Shown here: in pieces, positions 32,766-42,737 of the stretch
Layout of the letters: every line of letters begins with the position of its first letter
How positions within the stretch are numbered: the stretch's first letter is position 1
NCBI RefSeq assembly: GCF_037176765.1
Contig: NC_090025.1
Coordinates: 17,471,545 to 17,535,544, forward strand
Direction of reading: 5' to 3'
Length of the DNA: 64,000 nt
Source: Anolis sagrei
Lineage: Eukaryota; Chordata; Lepidosauria; Squamata; Anolidae
The notes under the pieces: generated by a model
The model's database searches: none
Seen by the model: the letters and a program-made list of their open reading frames with translations, nothing else
What the model was told of the DNA's origin: nothing
Translations under genes and position numbers: made by a program

Positions 32766-33277
32766 AGAAGCAATTAATTTGAAGAAGAGTTCTGAAGATG
32801 CCATGGGTTGTGCATATTGCAATTGGCCACCTTGATTAGCATTTAATGGCCTTGTAGCTTCAAAGCCTGACTGGTTGCTGCCAGCCAGTCTTTGACACAT
32901 TGGTATTTACACATTTGAGATAAGGCTTATTTTAAAACAATAGAACACAATATATTTTTTGCCACCATACACAGCAGCCACATGGAAGAGCTACAACAGT
33001 AGTTTTTAAGCCTTTTTCTTTTCTTTTTCTTTTTGGATCCTGGACCCCTTTTGGGAATTGTATGAGAGCTGCAGACCCGACCAATTTTAAACCTTGAATT
33101 TTAAATTTACATTCAATTACTATTGTATTTTAATTTTACCCACCATATATTTTATATATGTATTTTAGTTTTAACATATGCATTTTATTGTATGGACTTT
33201 ATGGGGATGTGTTTTAACTGTGTTGTACCTGCCTCAAAGCATGAGGAGAAGCAGGTAACAAATAAACATTATTATAT
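32766..33277. other. Mixed repeat remnants
   Basis: A repeated inner PLE piece (CCACCTTGATTAGCATTTAATG) near 32830, a T-rich stretch, and an L2/CR1-type ending near 33220-33275 (CTCAAAGCATGAGGAGAAGC, AAATAAACATTATTATA). Confidence 0.45.
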
Positions 33278-34056
33278 GGCCATGTTCCAGAAGCATTCTC
33301 TCCTGATGTTTTGCCAACATCTGTGGCAGGCATCCTTAGAGGTTGTGAGACCTGTTAGAAACTCGACAAGTAAGGTTTATACATCTGTGGAATAATGTCC
33401 AGGTGAGAGAAAGAACTCTTGTCTGAATGTATTGTCAAAGGCCTTCGTGGCCGGAATCACTGGGTTGTTGTAGGTTTTTTCGCGCTATATGGCCATGGTC
33501 TAGAGGCATTCTCTCCTGACGTTTCACCTGCATCTATGGCAAGCATCCTCAGAGGTAGTGCTTGCCATAGATGCAGGCGAAACCTCAGGAGAGAATGCCT
33601 CTAGACCATGGCCATATACAACAACCCAACTCTTGTCTGCTTTAGGCAAGTGTGAATTTTGCAACTAGCAACCTTGATTAGCATTGAATAGCCTTGCAGT
33701 TTCAAAGCCTAGCTGTTTCCTGCCTGAGGAAATCCTTTGTTGGGAGGTGTTAGCTGGCCCTGATCGTTTCTTGTCTGGAATTCTCTGTTTTCTGAGTGTT
33801 GTTCTTTATTTACTGTCCTGATTTTAGAGTTTTTAAATACTGGTAGCCAGATTTTGTTTCTCCCATCCTGGACATGATTCCACAGATATATAAACCTCAC
33901 TTGCCTAGTTTCCAACAGACCTCACAACCTCTGAGGATGCCTGCCATAGATGTGGGCGAAACGTCAGGAGAGAATGCTTCCAGAACATGGCCATACAGCT
34001 TGGAAAACTCACAGCAACCCAGTGATTCCTGCCAGGAAAGCCTTTGACAACACAGT
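33278..34056. mobile_element. Inverted-ended (probably Penelope-like) element hosting a second copy
   Basis: Left arm near 33280-33345, inner block GGAAATCCTTTGTTGGGAGG, GTTTTCTGAGTGTTGTTC, right arm 33900-34030 (GGGCGAAACGTCAGGAGAG, CATGGCCATACAGC). A compact copy sits inside at 33426-33627. Confidence 0.75.
33426..33627. mobile_element. Hairpin copy of the inverted-ended family, 202 bp
   Basis: Almost only two arms: GCATCTATGGCAAGCATCC pairs with the rc block CTTGCCATAGATGCAGG, and GGCCATGGTCTAGAGGCATTC with GAATGCCTCTAGACCATGGC. An exact 12-bp duplication AACTCTTGTCTG (33414-33425 and 33628-33639) lies within the host element. Confidence 0.9.
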
Positions 34057-34235
34057 ATTATTATTATTGTTATTGTTATTATCCCTAGAGATGTGCATGC
34101 AAACATATATACGCAACAATTTTCAGAAACATTTTTTATTTCATTGGAAGTTAATTTTCTTAATGTGGACTTGTTGGGAATAAAAAAATGAATAAACAAA
34201 AATGATTAAAATTAATATTTATTTTGACAGGAAGG
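34057..34235. other. ATT microsatellite and AT-rich DNA
   Basis: TTATTATTATTG repeats near 34056-34082, then nothing recognised. Confidence 0.5.
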
Positions 34236-34445
34236 GAGCAATCAAATTTACATGAACGATATTGTCGCCACTTTAACTGCTCCAATGTTATGAAACCATG
34301 GGAGTTACAAGGTCTTTAGCCTTCTCTGCCAAAGAATGCTGAGGCCTTCCCAAACTACAAATCTCAGGATTACATAGCAATGAGCCATGGCATTCAAAGT
34401 GGCATCAAACTGAATTAATTCTACAGTGCAGATGCTCCCTACGAT
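34236..34445. mobile_element. MITE (ATGCAGTTTGACAC family), older copy
   Basis: GTCGCCACTTTAACTGCTCC pairs with AAGTGGCATCAAACTG; TTCTACAGTGCAGATGC marks the right end; CTTTAGCCTTCTCTGCCAAAG is in the middle. Confidence 0.7.
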
Positions 34446-34762
34446 AACAAGTACCTTTTACTCACATCCTGCAATCTGGATATAGTATCTACATGCTGGA
34501 TTTTGCCCGGATAGTAGTGTGCAGTTTTGCAATTTAACTGCTATCATCAGCCTCACTTGCTTCATTTTGTACCATTTCTCAACTTAACTGTTATCTGGAC
34601 TTGTCACCGACGATAAGATGTGAATGGCTTCCTGGAGTTAGTTGCATGTTCAGAGATGTAGACATACCATTTTGCAGAACAACGGTGAATGCGCTTTCTG
34701 GTATCTTCCCAAATGAAGACAGCTCATTATTTTCAACACAACAAGGGGCTTTGGGCCCTTCT
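34446..34762. other. No gene recognised
   Basis: Nothing recognised. Confidence 0.4.
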
Positions 34763-34770
34763 CTATAGAC

Positions 34771-34845
34771 CAGGCATGGGCAAACTTTGGCCTTCCAAGT
34801 GTTTTGGTCCAAATAACCTGGAGGGCCAAAGTTTGCCCATGCTTG
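34771..34845. mobile_element. Palindromic hAT-like MITE, 75 bp
   Basis: CAGGCATGGGCAAACTTTGG / CCAAAGTTTGCCCATGCTTG with an exact 8-bp duplication CTATAGAC (34763-34770 and 34846-34853). The shortest member of this family here. Confidence 0.92.
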
Positions 34846-34853
34846 CTATAGAC

Positions 34854-35180
34854 CATATGAGTTGGCTTAGGGGTGAATGGACTCTGTGGCATCCAAATGA
34901 GGCATAGGGTCTGTTTGCCATAATACAGTCTTGTCCTGCATTGGGGAAAGTCATAATTTGGGTCAATGTAAACACTTGTGCCCCTTCCTATTAAGAAGCA
35001 GCTAAGGTTGTTCACATGGCTGTGTTGGCAGCCCAGGGACAGAGGATAGCACTTACCAGTATTTTTCCCCATTGTTCTGGCCTTTGGGGCATAAAAATGG
35101 TACTATTCACTGCTTGGCACCTGGGATGACAATAACACTTTCTTTTGGCCAGAAGATTGTATTAAATGAATTATTGAATA
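34854..35180. other. No gene recognised
   Basis: Nothing recognised. Confidence 0.4.
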
Positions 35181-35184
35181 ATAG

Positions 35185-35315
35185 AGATCACATGGGACAT
35201 CTAGTCCAACCCCCTGCTATGCAGGAAAAGCACAATCAACGCACCCATGACAGATGGCCATCCAACCTCTGTTTAAAAGCCTCCAAGGAAGGAACTTCCA
35301 CCACAATATTTTAGG
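35185..35315 (-). mobile_element. CR1 LINE 3' fragment
   Basis: ACATCTAGTCCAACCCCCTG, ATGGCCATCCAACCTCTG and AAGCCTCCAAGGAAGGAAC are the reverse of the CR1 3' end. Confidence 0.8.
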
Positions 35316-35393
35316 ATATTAGTTGTCAATTGGGGGGAAATGAGGGACAAATATATATGAGTCTAAGTTTCATATGTCAAATACTATTAGAAT

Positions 35394-35989
35394 ATGTGTT
35401 GTTGAAGGCTTTCATGGCTAGAATCACTAGGTTGCTGTGACTTTTTCGGGCTGTATGGCCATGTTCCAGAAGCATTCTCTCCTGACATTTCGCCTGCAAC
35501 ATCTGAAGATGCCAACTACAGATTATTTATTTATTTATTTATTTATTTATCGAGTCATCAGCAATGTAATTTATATTACATTTCTAACAGAACAAAGCAA
35601 ACAAACAGACAAGATACAAAAATACAAAATACAGAATACAAAATTTATGAGTTTGGTAGTTGATTAAATGTCCTTTGACCAGTATCTGGCCACTTGGAGT
35701 GCTTCTGGTGTTGCTGCAAGAAGGTCCTCCCTTGTGCATGTGGCAGGGCTCAGGTTGCATTGTAATAGGTGGTCAGTGGTTTGCTCCTCTCCACACTTGC
35801 ATGTTGTGGATTCCACTTTGTAGCCCGATTTCTGAAGGTTGGCTCTGCATTTCGTGGTGCCAGAGCACAGTCTGTTTAGCGCTTTCCAAGTCGCCCAGTC
35901 CTCTGTGTGCCAACTACAGATGCAGATGAAAGTCATGAGAAAATGCTGCTGGAACATGGCCATATAGCCCAAAAAAACTCACAGCAACC
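35394..35989. mobile_element. Inverted-ended (probably Penelope-like) element hosting a LINE
   Basis: Left arm: TTGTTGAAGGCTTTCATGGC, GGGCTGTATGGCCATGTTCC. Right arm: GGAACATGGCCATATAGCCC. The flanks TACTATTAGAAT (35382-35393) and TACTGTTAGAAT (35990-36001) are a 12-bp duplication with one mismatch. Confidence 0.8.
35524..35907 (-). mobile_element. LINE family W, C-terminal end and 3' UTR
   Basis: The minus frame ends ALNRLCSGTTKCRANLQKSG, CKCGEEQTTDHLLQC and LLAATPEALQVARYWSKDI-stop, a C-terminus of a non-LTR retrotransposon whose clade I cannot name. The tail is an ATAAAT run on the minus strand. An exact 14-bp duplication TGCCAACTACAGAT (35510-35523 and 35908-35921) marks a clean target-primed insertion in the PLE-like host. 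Relative: 56975-57605. Confidence 0.85.
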
Positions 35990-36027
35990 TACTGTTAGAA
36001 TACCTTCAATAAATATGTATCAATATG

Positions 36028-36355
36028 TTAAAGGTAGCCTCCTGGTGGCACAGCGGGTTAAACCGCTGAGCTGCTGAACTTGCTGACTGAAAGGTTGGTG
36101 GTTCGAATCCAGGGAGTGTGGTGAGCTCCCGCTATTAGATCTAGGAGTTTGAAAACATGCAAATGTGAGTAGATCAATAGGTACAGCTTTGGCAGGAAAG
36201 TAATGGTGCTCCATGCAGTTATGCTGACCACATAACCTTGGAGGTGTCTATGGACAATGCTGGATCTTTGTCTTAGAAATTGAGATGAGCACCACCCCCC
36301 AGAGTCGGACACGACTAGACTTAATGTCAAGGGAAAACCTTTACCTTTACTATGT
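36028..36355 (+). repeat. Sauria-type SINE, near full length
   Basis: Head GGTGGCACAGCGGGTTAAAC and GGTTCGAATCC (B box), then GTTTGAAAACATGCAAATG, GCAGTTATGCTGACCAC and the BovB-like 3' end AGTCGGACACGACTAGACTT, ending in TTTACCTTTACT. Sauria SINEs are known to share their 3' end with BovB, whose machinery they use. Confidence 0.9.
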
Positions 36356-36373
36356 TGGAGGTATTCTAGATAA

Positions 36374-36512
36374 TAAATCATAGAATTGGAAGAGACCACA
36401 AGGACCATTCCCTCCAACTTCATGCTATCATGCAGGAAGATACCAACAGATGGCCATCCAACCTCTGCCACCAGACTTCGAGGCAGCGTATTCCACTGAG
36501 GAACAGCTCTTA
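36374..36512 (-). mobile_element. CR1-like 3' fragment
   Basis: ATCATAGAATTGGAAGAGACC, ATGGCCATCCAACCTCTGCC. Divergent from the other CR1 copies. Confidence 0.65.
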
Positions 36513-36543
36513 TTATTGGTTCCTCTAATATTTATGATATTTT

Positions 36544-37922
36544 TGTTACGGCATGAAAAAAAATAGTTGGTGAGTGTGTTAACTGAAAATGCAAAGCATG
36601 AAGCTGATTGGTTGGGCTACGCCCAGGAGACTAGCTGGGCCTGGGAGTTTTGGCAACAGTTACATATTTAGGCTTTAGCTGGGCACGAGCTAGCACAGAG
36701 AGACAGTTTGAGTTCTTGATTCCTGAGCTGCTGGAAGGAGATCTCCCACATGGACACCCAAATACCATTTGGAAACTCTCTCAAAGGACCTTGTGTGAGT
36801 CAATGCAATTGTTCACATGATTGTATAATAATAAATAAATAATAGTAACTGTTCACATGATTGTATATATATTGCTCTGCAATGACTTAGATGAAGGGTT
36901 AGAAGGCAGGATCATCAAGTTTGCAGACAACACCAAACTGGGAGGGATAGCCAATACTCCAGAGGACAGGAGCAGGATTCAAAACAATTTTGACAGATTA
37001 GAGAGATGGGCCAAAACCAACAAAATGAAGTTCAACAGTGACAAATGCAAGAGACTCCACTTTGGCAGGAAAAACGAAATGCAAAGATACAGAATGGGGG
37101 ACAATGCCTGGCTCGAGAGCAGTACGAGTGAAAAAGATCTTGGAGTCCTCGTGGACAACAAGTTAAACATGAGCCAACAATGTGATGTGGCAGCAAAAAA
37201 AGCTAATGGGATTTTGGCCGGCATCAATAGGAGCATAGTGTCTAGATCTAGGGAAGTAATGCTACCCCTCTATTCTGTTTTGGTTAGACCACATCTGGAA
37301 TATTGTGTCCAATTCTGGGCACCACAATTCAAGAGAGATATTGACAAGGTGGAATGTGTCCAGAGGAGAGCGACTAAAATGATAAAAGGTCTGGAGAACA
37401 AGCCCTATGAGGAGCGGCTTAAGGAGCTGGGCATGTTTAGCCTGAAGAAGAGAAGGCTGAGAGGGGATATGATAGCCATGTATAAATATGTGAGAGGAAG
37501 CCACAGGGAGGAGGGAGCAAGCTTGTTTTCTGCTTCCCTGGAGACTAGGACGCGGAACAATGGCTTCAAACTACAAGAGAGGAGATTCCATCTGAACATA
37601 AGGAAGAACTTCCTGACTGTGAGACCCGTTCAGCAGTGGAACTCTCTGCCCCGGAGTGTGTTGGAGGCTCCTTCTTTGGAAGCTTTTAAACAGAGGCTGG
37701 ATGGCCATCTGTCAGGGGTGATTTGAATGCAATATTCCTGCTTTTTGGCAGGGGGTTGGACTGGATGGCCCATGAGGTCTCTTCCAGCTCTTTGATTCTA
37801 TGATTCTATGAAAGAGTAAACTTGCTCTTTACTGATAATCTGTGTGGCATATTTTCTTTCTCTGGCAAGACAGTGTATGGACTGGTAAAGCGTGAACTAT
37901 GCGTAATTTTCATTCTGCCACA
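36544..37922 (+). mobile_element. Solo-LTR-like fossil split by CR1, second copy
   Basis: Starts TGTTACGGCATG and ends CATTCTGCCACA (TG...CA). Same family as 6139-7679. The flanks ATTTT / ATTTC are near-matching 5-mers. A CR1 copy lies at 36886-37809. Confidence 0.65.
36886..37809 (+). mobile_element. CR1 LINE, 3' part with long open frame
   Basis: One frame from 36857 to 37726 carries FADN in place of the FADD box, then [56 protein letters not shown] and [20 protein letters not shown]. The frame is intact over the CR1 part despite 5' truncation, so the copy is young. The catalytic D to N change would inactivate it. Confidence 0.95.
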
Positions 37923-37924
37923 AT

Positions 37925-38185
37925 TTCCCCCTGTAATTTGAATTAATTGTTCCATGTCCTGGTCTCTAGATCATCAGAAAACAAGTTTTCCCTCTCTTCA
38001 ATGTGACATCCTTTCAAATAGCAAAACATGGCTGTCATGTCCCTTTTTCTCAGTTTTCTTTTGTTCAAGCGAAACATACCTAGCTTCCTAAGCCATTACT
38101 CATAGGGCTTGGCTTCCAGACCTTTGACCATTTTAGTCCTCCTTCTTTGGACAGAATGGACACCTTCCAGCTTGTTGATATTAAA
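37925..38185 (-). mobile_element. Old CR1 fragment
   Basis: AAGCGAAACATACCTAGCTTCC, ATAGGGCTTGGCTTCCAGACC, ACCATTTTAGTCCTCCTTC and CCAGCTTGTTGATATT align in order with the reverse of the CR1 MFSLKKRRL to KLECVQRR region. Confidence 0.65.
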
Positions 38186-38798
38186 GGTTCCTTCTCTCTA
38201 AGAGAGAGAGAAATAATCCCCCTATTTTCCCTTAGTCTGGGAAAAACCTTTTTAGTTATGATTTGTGCCTTAATTTCCAAATAGGAAAAGATAATTCTGT
38301 GTGTGCCCATTGGTCGAAGTGAGGTACCATTCTGGGGAAGTTCCAGGGAAAGGTTACAGTAGGGCTATCAGGAATAACCCTCCAGCTGTCTGTATTTCCC
38401 CATGGAGCCGTGGCTCAAAATCAATAATTTTGGGGTCTAATCTTCAGCACCCTGCTTTAAAGCATTTAGATGGACTGACTCAATTTATAGGTTTCTGGTA
38501 TTCATTGGCAATATGCCATCAAAGTACTAACCAGAGCTGACCTTGCTTGCTCTGGATCGGATGCCTTTAGGGCATATATGCAGCTGATTTATATTTGCAT
38601 AAGTACCTATAAATGAAATATGCATTACATTCTATTGAATGAGCTGACTAAGGAGGTTGCATTCCTAAGAAGAATCTATGCAGAACCTGAAAAAACTACA
38701 AAAGTGATCACCATGGTGAGAAATATGAATGTATAAAGCCCTGAAAAACCTAAATGACTTGGGACCAAATTATCTTAAAGACTCCCTCCTACATGAGA
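38186..38798. other. No gene recognised
   Basis: Nothing recognised. Confidence 0.4.
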
Positions 38799-38806
38799 CT
38801 CTATAC

Positions 38807-39547
38807 CAGTGTTTCTCAACCTGGGAGTAGGGACCCTTGCGGGGCTCATGAGGGGGTGTTGGAGGGGTCACCAAAGACCATCAGAAACACTCAGTATTTT
38901 CTGTTGATCATGGTGGCTCTGTGTGGGAAGTTTGGCCCAATTCTATTATTGGTGGGGTTCAGAATGCTCTTTGATTGTAGGTAAACTATAAATCCCAGCA
39001 ACTATAACTCCCAAAGGTGAAGGTTTATTTCCCCCAAACTCCACCAGTGTTCACATTTGGACATTTTGAGTATACGTGCTAAGATTGGTTCAGATCCATC
39101 ATTGTTTGAGTCCACAGTGCTCTCTGGATGTAGGTGAACTACAACTCCAAAACTCAAGGTGAATGTCCACCAAACTCTTTCAGTATTTTCTATTGGTCAT
39201 GGGAGTTCTGTGTGACAAGTTTGGTTCAATTCAATCGTTGGCGGAGTTCAGAGTGCTCTTTGATTTTAGGTGAACTATAAATTCCAGCAACTACAACTTT
39301 CAAATGTCAAAATCAACCCCACCCCCACCCCACCAGTATTCAAATTTGGGCATATCGATTATTTTTGCCAAATTTGGTCTGGTGAATGAAAATACATCCT
39401 GAATATCAGATATTTACATTATGATTCATAACAGTAGCAAAATTACAGTTATGAAGTAGCAACGAAAATTATTTTATGGTTGGGGGTCATCACAACATGA
39501 GGAAATGCATTAAGGGGTCGCGGCATTAGGAAGGTTGAGAATCACTG
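38807..39547 (+). mobile_element. SPIN-like hAT element with module Q, 741 bp
   Basis: Ends CAGTGTTTCTCAACCTGGG and GGAAGGTTGAGAATCACTG with an exact 8-bp duplication CTCTATAC (38799-38806 and 39548-39555). Right region AAAATACATCCTGAATATCAG, GGGGTCATCACAACATGAGG. No transposase. Confidence 0.92.
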
Positions 39548-39555
39548 CTCTATAC

Positions 39556-39745
39556 TGTAAATTGAATGAAGTTTGATACCACTTTAACTGCCATGGCTCA
39601 ATGCTATGGAATCATATAGTTTTATAAGCTATTTAACCTAGTCTGCCAAAGAATGCTGGATAAACTACAAATTCCATAGCATTGAGCCACGGCAGTTAAA
39701 ATGGTATCAAACTGCATTAATTCTACAGTGTAAATATAATCCCTG
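39556..39745. mobile_element. MITE (ATGCAGTTTGACAC family)
   Basis: CCACTTTAACTGCCATGGCTC pairs with GAGCCACGGCAGTTAAAATGG; ATGCTATGGAATC pairs with ATTCCATAGCAT; right end AATTCTACAGTGTAAAT. It adjoins the SPIN-like copy. Confidence 0.8.
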
Positions 39746-39772
39746 TTGCCCATCCTAACACCTTGTGAAGTA

Positions 39773-40014
39773 AGAAGCTATGGTGGTGCAATGGGTTAAA
39801 CCCTTGTGCCAGCTGAACTATTGATGGTTTTAATCCATGAGACAGGGTAAGCTCCCGTCTGTCAGCTCCAGCTTCCCATGTGGGGACATGAGTGAAGGCT
39901 CCCACAGGATGGTAACACATCTGGGCAACCCCAGGGTAACGTCCTTACAGACAGCCAATTCTCTCACACCAGAAGCGACTTGTAGTTTCTCAAGTTGCTT
40001 CTGACACAATAAAA
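39773..40014 (+). repeat. tRNA-derived SINE, S2 family
   Basis: GGTGGTGCAATGGGTTAAACC head with a decayed B box, CCAATTCTCTCACACCAGAAG, then GACTTGTAGTTTCTCAAGTTG and CTTCTGACAC tail. Confidence 0.82.
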
Positions 40015-40074
40015 AACCCTTGTGATGTTAGGTTTGTAGGCACATGTACCAAGATTTTCCCTTTCCTTTCTTCC

Positions 40075-41045
40075 TTAGGCGATCCTTCGTAGTCCGAGGA
40101 TGATGGTCCTCCAAGTTCGGTGTCCTGGCAGTGGGTCCGTAGGTGACTGTGGAGCCCTATTCTTGATTTGCATCTTCTTCTGCAGTGAGGGCATTGGTTT
40201 CCAGGTGGAAGGCGGTCTCGGTCAGGGTTACGTTGACGCGCCTTCCTCTTGGCACATTTCTCTCTTTCACCCTCCATTCATGCCTCTTCAACTTCTCCAG
40301 CACTGCTGGTCACAGCTGACCTCCAGCTGGAGCGCTCAAGGGCTAGGGCTTCCCAGTTCTCAGTGTCTATGCCAGAGTTTTTGAGGTTGGCTTTGAGCCC
40401 ATCTTTAAATCTCTTTTCCTGTCCACCAACATTCCATTTTCCGTTCTTGAGTTCGGAGTAGAGCAACTGCTTTGGGAGATGGTTGTCGGGCATCTGGACA
40501 ACATGGCCGGTCCAGCGGAGTTGATGGCGGAGGACTATCGCTTCAATGCTGGTGGTCTTCTTTGCTTCTTCCAGCACGCTGAAGTTTGTTCGCCTGTCTT
40601 CCCAAGAGATTTGCAGGATTTTCCGGAGGCAGCGCTGATGGAATCGTTCCAGGAGTTGCATGTGACGTCTGTACACAGTCCATGTTTTGGCTTTCAGTCT
40701 GCTGAGGTTAAACAACTTGCCATCTGTCCGATAGATGATTTCCACTCCGCTGGGAAGCTTCCCATCAACAAGATTAAGTATCATAGCGATGAAGATGGAG
40801 AATAAAGTTGGGGCAATAACACATCCCTGTTTGACACCTGATTCCACCTTAAATGGGTCACTTTGGAGCCATTGTTGTCCAAGACTATTGCCATCATGTC
40901 ATCATGGAGGAGCCGCAGGATGTTCACGAATTTGTTAGGGCACCCGATTTTTTGGAGGAAGGTCCAGAGAGTGCTGTGATTCACTGTGTCGAATGCCTTT
41001 GCAAGGTCAATGAATGCCATGTACTTTACTTTTTCCCTTTACTGC
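40075..41045 (-). mobile_element. RTE-like LINE Y, internally deleted
   Basis: The minus frames encode MAFIDLAKAFDTVNHSTLW, VKQGCVIAPTLFSIFIAMIL, GVEIIYRTDGKLFNLSRLKA, then directly TWTVYRRHMQLLERFHQRC, RWTGHVVQMPDNHLPKQL, and a C-terminal C2H2-like finger (CPHC...HSHLRTH). In the family I recall, the FADD catalytic box and about 100 residues lie between SRLKAKT and TWTVYRRH; they are missing here without loss of frame. Clade placement is tentative. A second fragment is at 55.4 kb. Confidence 0.82.
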
Positions 41046-41143
41046 CTAACCAATAAGGTTAGGCTTCCTTAACTCTTTAAATTTCCAAAAGGAAGTCAAA
41101 ACACTGCTGTTCTGCATAGCATTCAATATTTGACATACGTATC

Positions 41144-41629
41144 CAGGGCCGTAGCCAGAAAAAAATTTCGGGGAGGGTTGACAATTTTGGGGGGGGGGAG
41201 GTTGAAAATTTTTGGGGAGGGTTGAAAATTTCGGGAGGGGGGTTGAAACCTGCCTCCTAGCTCACGCTGAAGCAAAGAGCACAGCAGGGGGCAGAGCAAC
41301 CTTCCATAGCCTGCAGCTCCACCCCTGTCAACCACCTCCACCAAGTCTGGCTTCCTTAATGAGAGCATTCAACACACACACACCGAACTTGGTTGCTTCA
41401 CTACATCGGCTATTGCTGCAAGTAATGTGAATAAATTGTCAATATTTGCTTGAGATAGTGCTTACAGTTCTGGAGGGACTCTTAATTTTTTGCATCTCAT
41501 AGACTTAGCATGGGGATTTGGTTAACCAGTTAACATTCATGAGTAAACCAGGTTTTTTAAAAAAATCTGAAACATTTCGGGGGGGGGGGGGGGTTGAACC
41601 CCTAAAACCACCCCCTCGCTACAGGCCTG
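41144..41629. mobile_element. hAT MITE, CAGGCCCGTAGCC family, copy 2
   Basis: Ends CAGGGCCGTAGCCAG / CGCTACAGGCCTG with an exact 8-bp duplication TACGTATC (41136-41143 and 41630-41637). G homopolymers and repeats of GGTTGAAAATTT lie near the ends. Confidence 0.92.
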
Positions 41630-41637
41630 TACGTATC

Positions 41638-42190
41638 AGCTTTAACTGTTTCAAATCTGAATTCTAGGGTTGCTTTCAGTCACCTTTTAGCAATTTACAA
41701 AGAGTATTTTAATGAGTTCCAAACATGTTTATATGTGGATTGTTTTTTATTTGTTAATTGCCTTGAGAACCTTTGTGGGTTGGGAGGCAATACAGAAATT
41801 AGCAGCAGTCATAAATAATTCTGCCAAGTCCATAGCAATTACGGCATTCGTGGAGACCAAAAGTAATATTGTGTTTTTCATTTCCTCCTCGTAAAAAAAC
41901 AAGACATGACAAATTAGGAAGAGGTCTTTGTTCTCTTGCTGAAGTTGCTGAGATGTCAGAAGAGGGAGTGTACAGCAGACTGCCAAACGGATGCCTTTTT
42001 AAAATAGAGTAATTGTGCCCTGTTTATAATTAAGCACTATGTATAAAACATACATTTTTATGATAAGGGAAGAGTGCATCCTCAAATGCACTGGTTTGGA
42101 AGTGTCAATTAACTCCAGGATGCTTATCAAGCAAAGATATTATATGTAGACAGACACTATAGCAAAAATGCAACTAAAGTTAAGCTTTAA
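41638..42190. other. No gene; weak L2-like tail
   Basis: TTGCCTTGAGAACCTTTGTG near 41758 resembles an L2/CR1-type 3' end. Otherwise nothing recognised. Confidence 0.4.
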
Positions 42191-42194
42191 ATGG

Positions 42195-42310
42195 TGTGGG
42201 TGTATCCAGTATGGGGAAGTGGATTGAGCACTGGAGTACGACTCTAGAAATGAGGGTTCGATTCCTCATTCTGTAATCGAAAAATTAGACTCCCCTCCCA
42301 AAAGACGGAC
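42195..42310 (+). repeat. MIR-like SINE head
   Basis: AGTGGATTGAGCACTGGAGTAC and GGGTTCGATTCCTCATTC (B box) are the tRNA-like head of the MIR-like family; the body is lost. Confidence 0.5.
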
Positions 42311-42470
42311 TCACTAATCCCAGGCTCAATTTTGCTGTATGTACACTAAAAGTCCTTTGATAGAAAGAGCTGCCCACGGTTTCAAAACTGTAACACCCAG
42401 CATCTCCCAAAATCACTTATAAAACTCATATAGTCCCCTTTATAATTCTTTGTGATCTCTACATATTAAT

Positions 42471-42737
42471 TTTTTCATGCCAGGAGCGACTTGAGAAACT
42501 GCAAGTTGCTTCTGATGTGAGAGACTTGGCTGTCTGCAAAGATGTTGCCCAGAGGACGCCTGAATGTTTTGATGTTTCACCATCCTTGTGAGAGGTTTCT
42601 CTCACGTCCCTGCATGAGGAGCTGGAGCTGACATCAGGAGCTCATCCGTGCTCTCCCTGTATTCAAACCTTCAACCTGTTGATCCTCAGTCCTGCTGGCA
42701 CAAGGGTTTAATCCATTGCGCCACCGGGTGCTCCTGT
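42471..42737 (-). repeat. tRNA-derived SINE, S2 family
   Basis: Plus reading: CATGCCAGGAGCGACTTGAG, GTTGCCCAGAGGACGCCTG, CAGTCCTGCTGGCACAAGGG, GCGCCACCGGGTGCTCC. Confidence 0.86.

Noticed and set aside
36028-36110. Possible tRNA gene (A-box and B-box motifs)
   Set aside because: This is the tRNA-derived head of a SINE, continuing into a SINE body. The same applies to the other heads.
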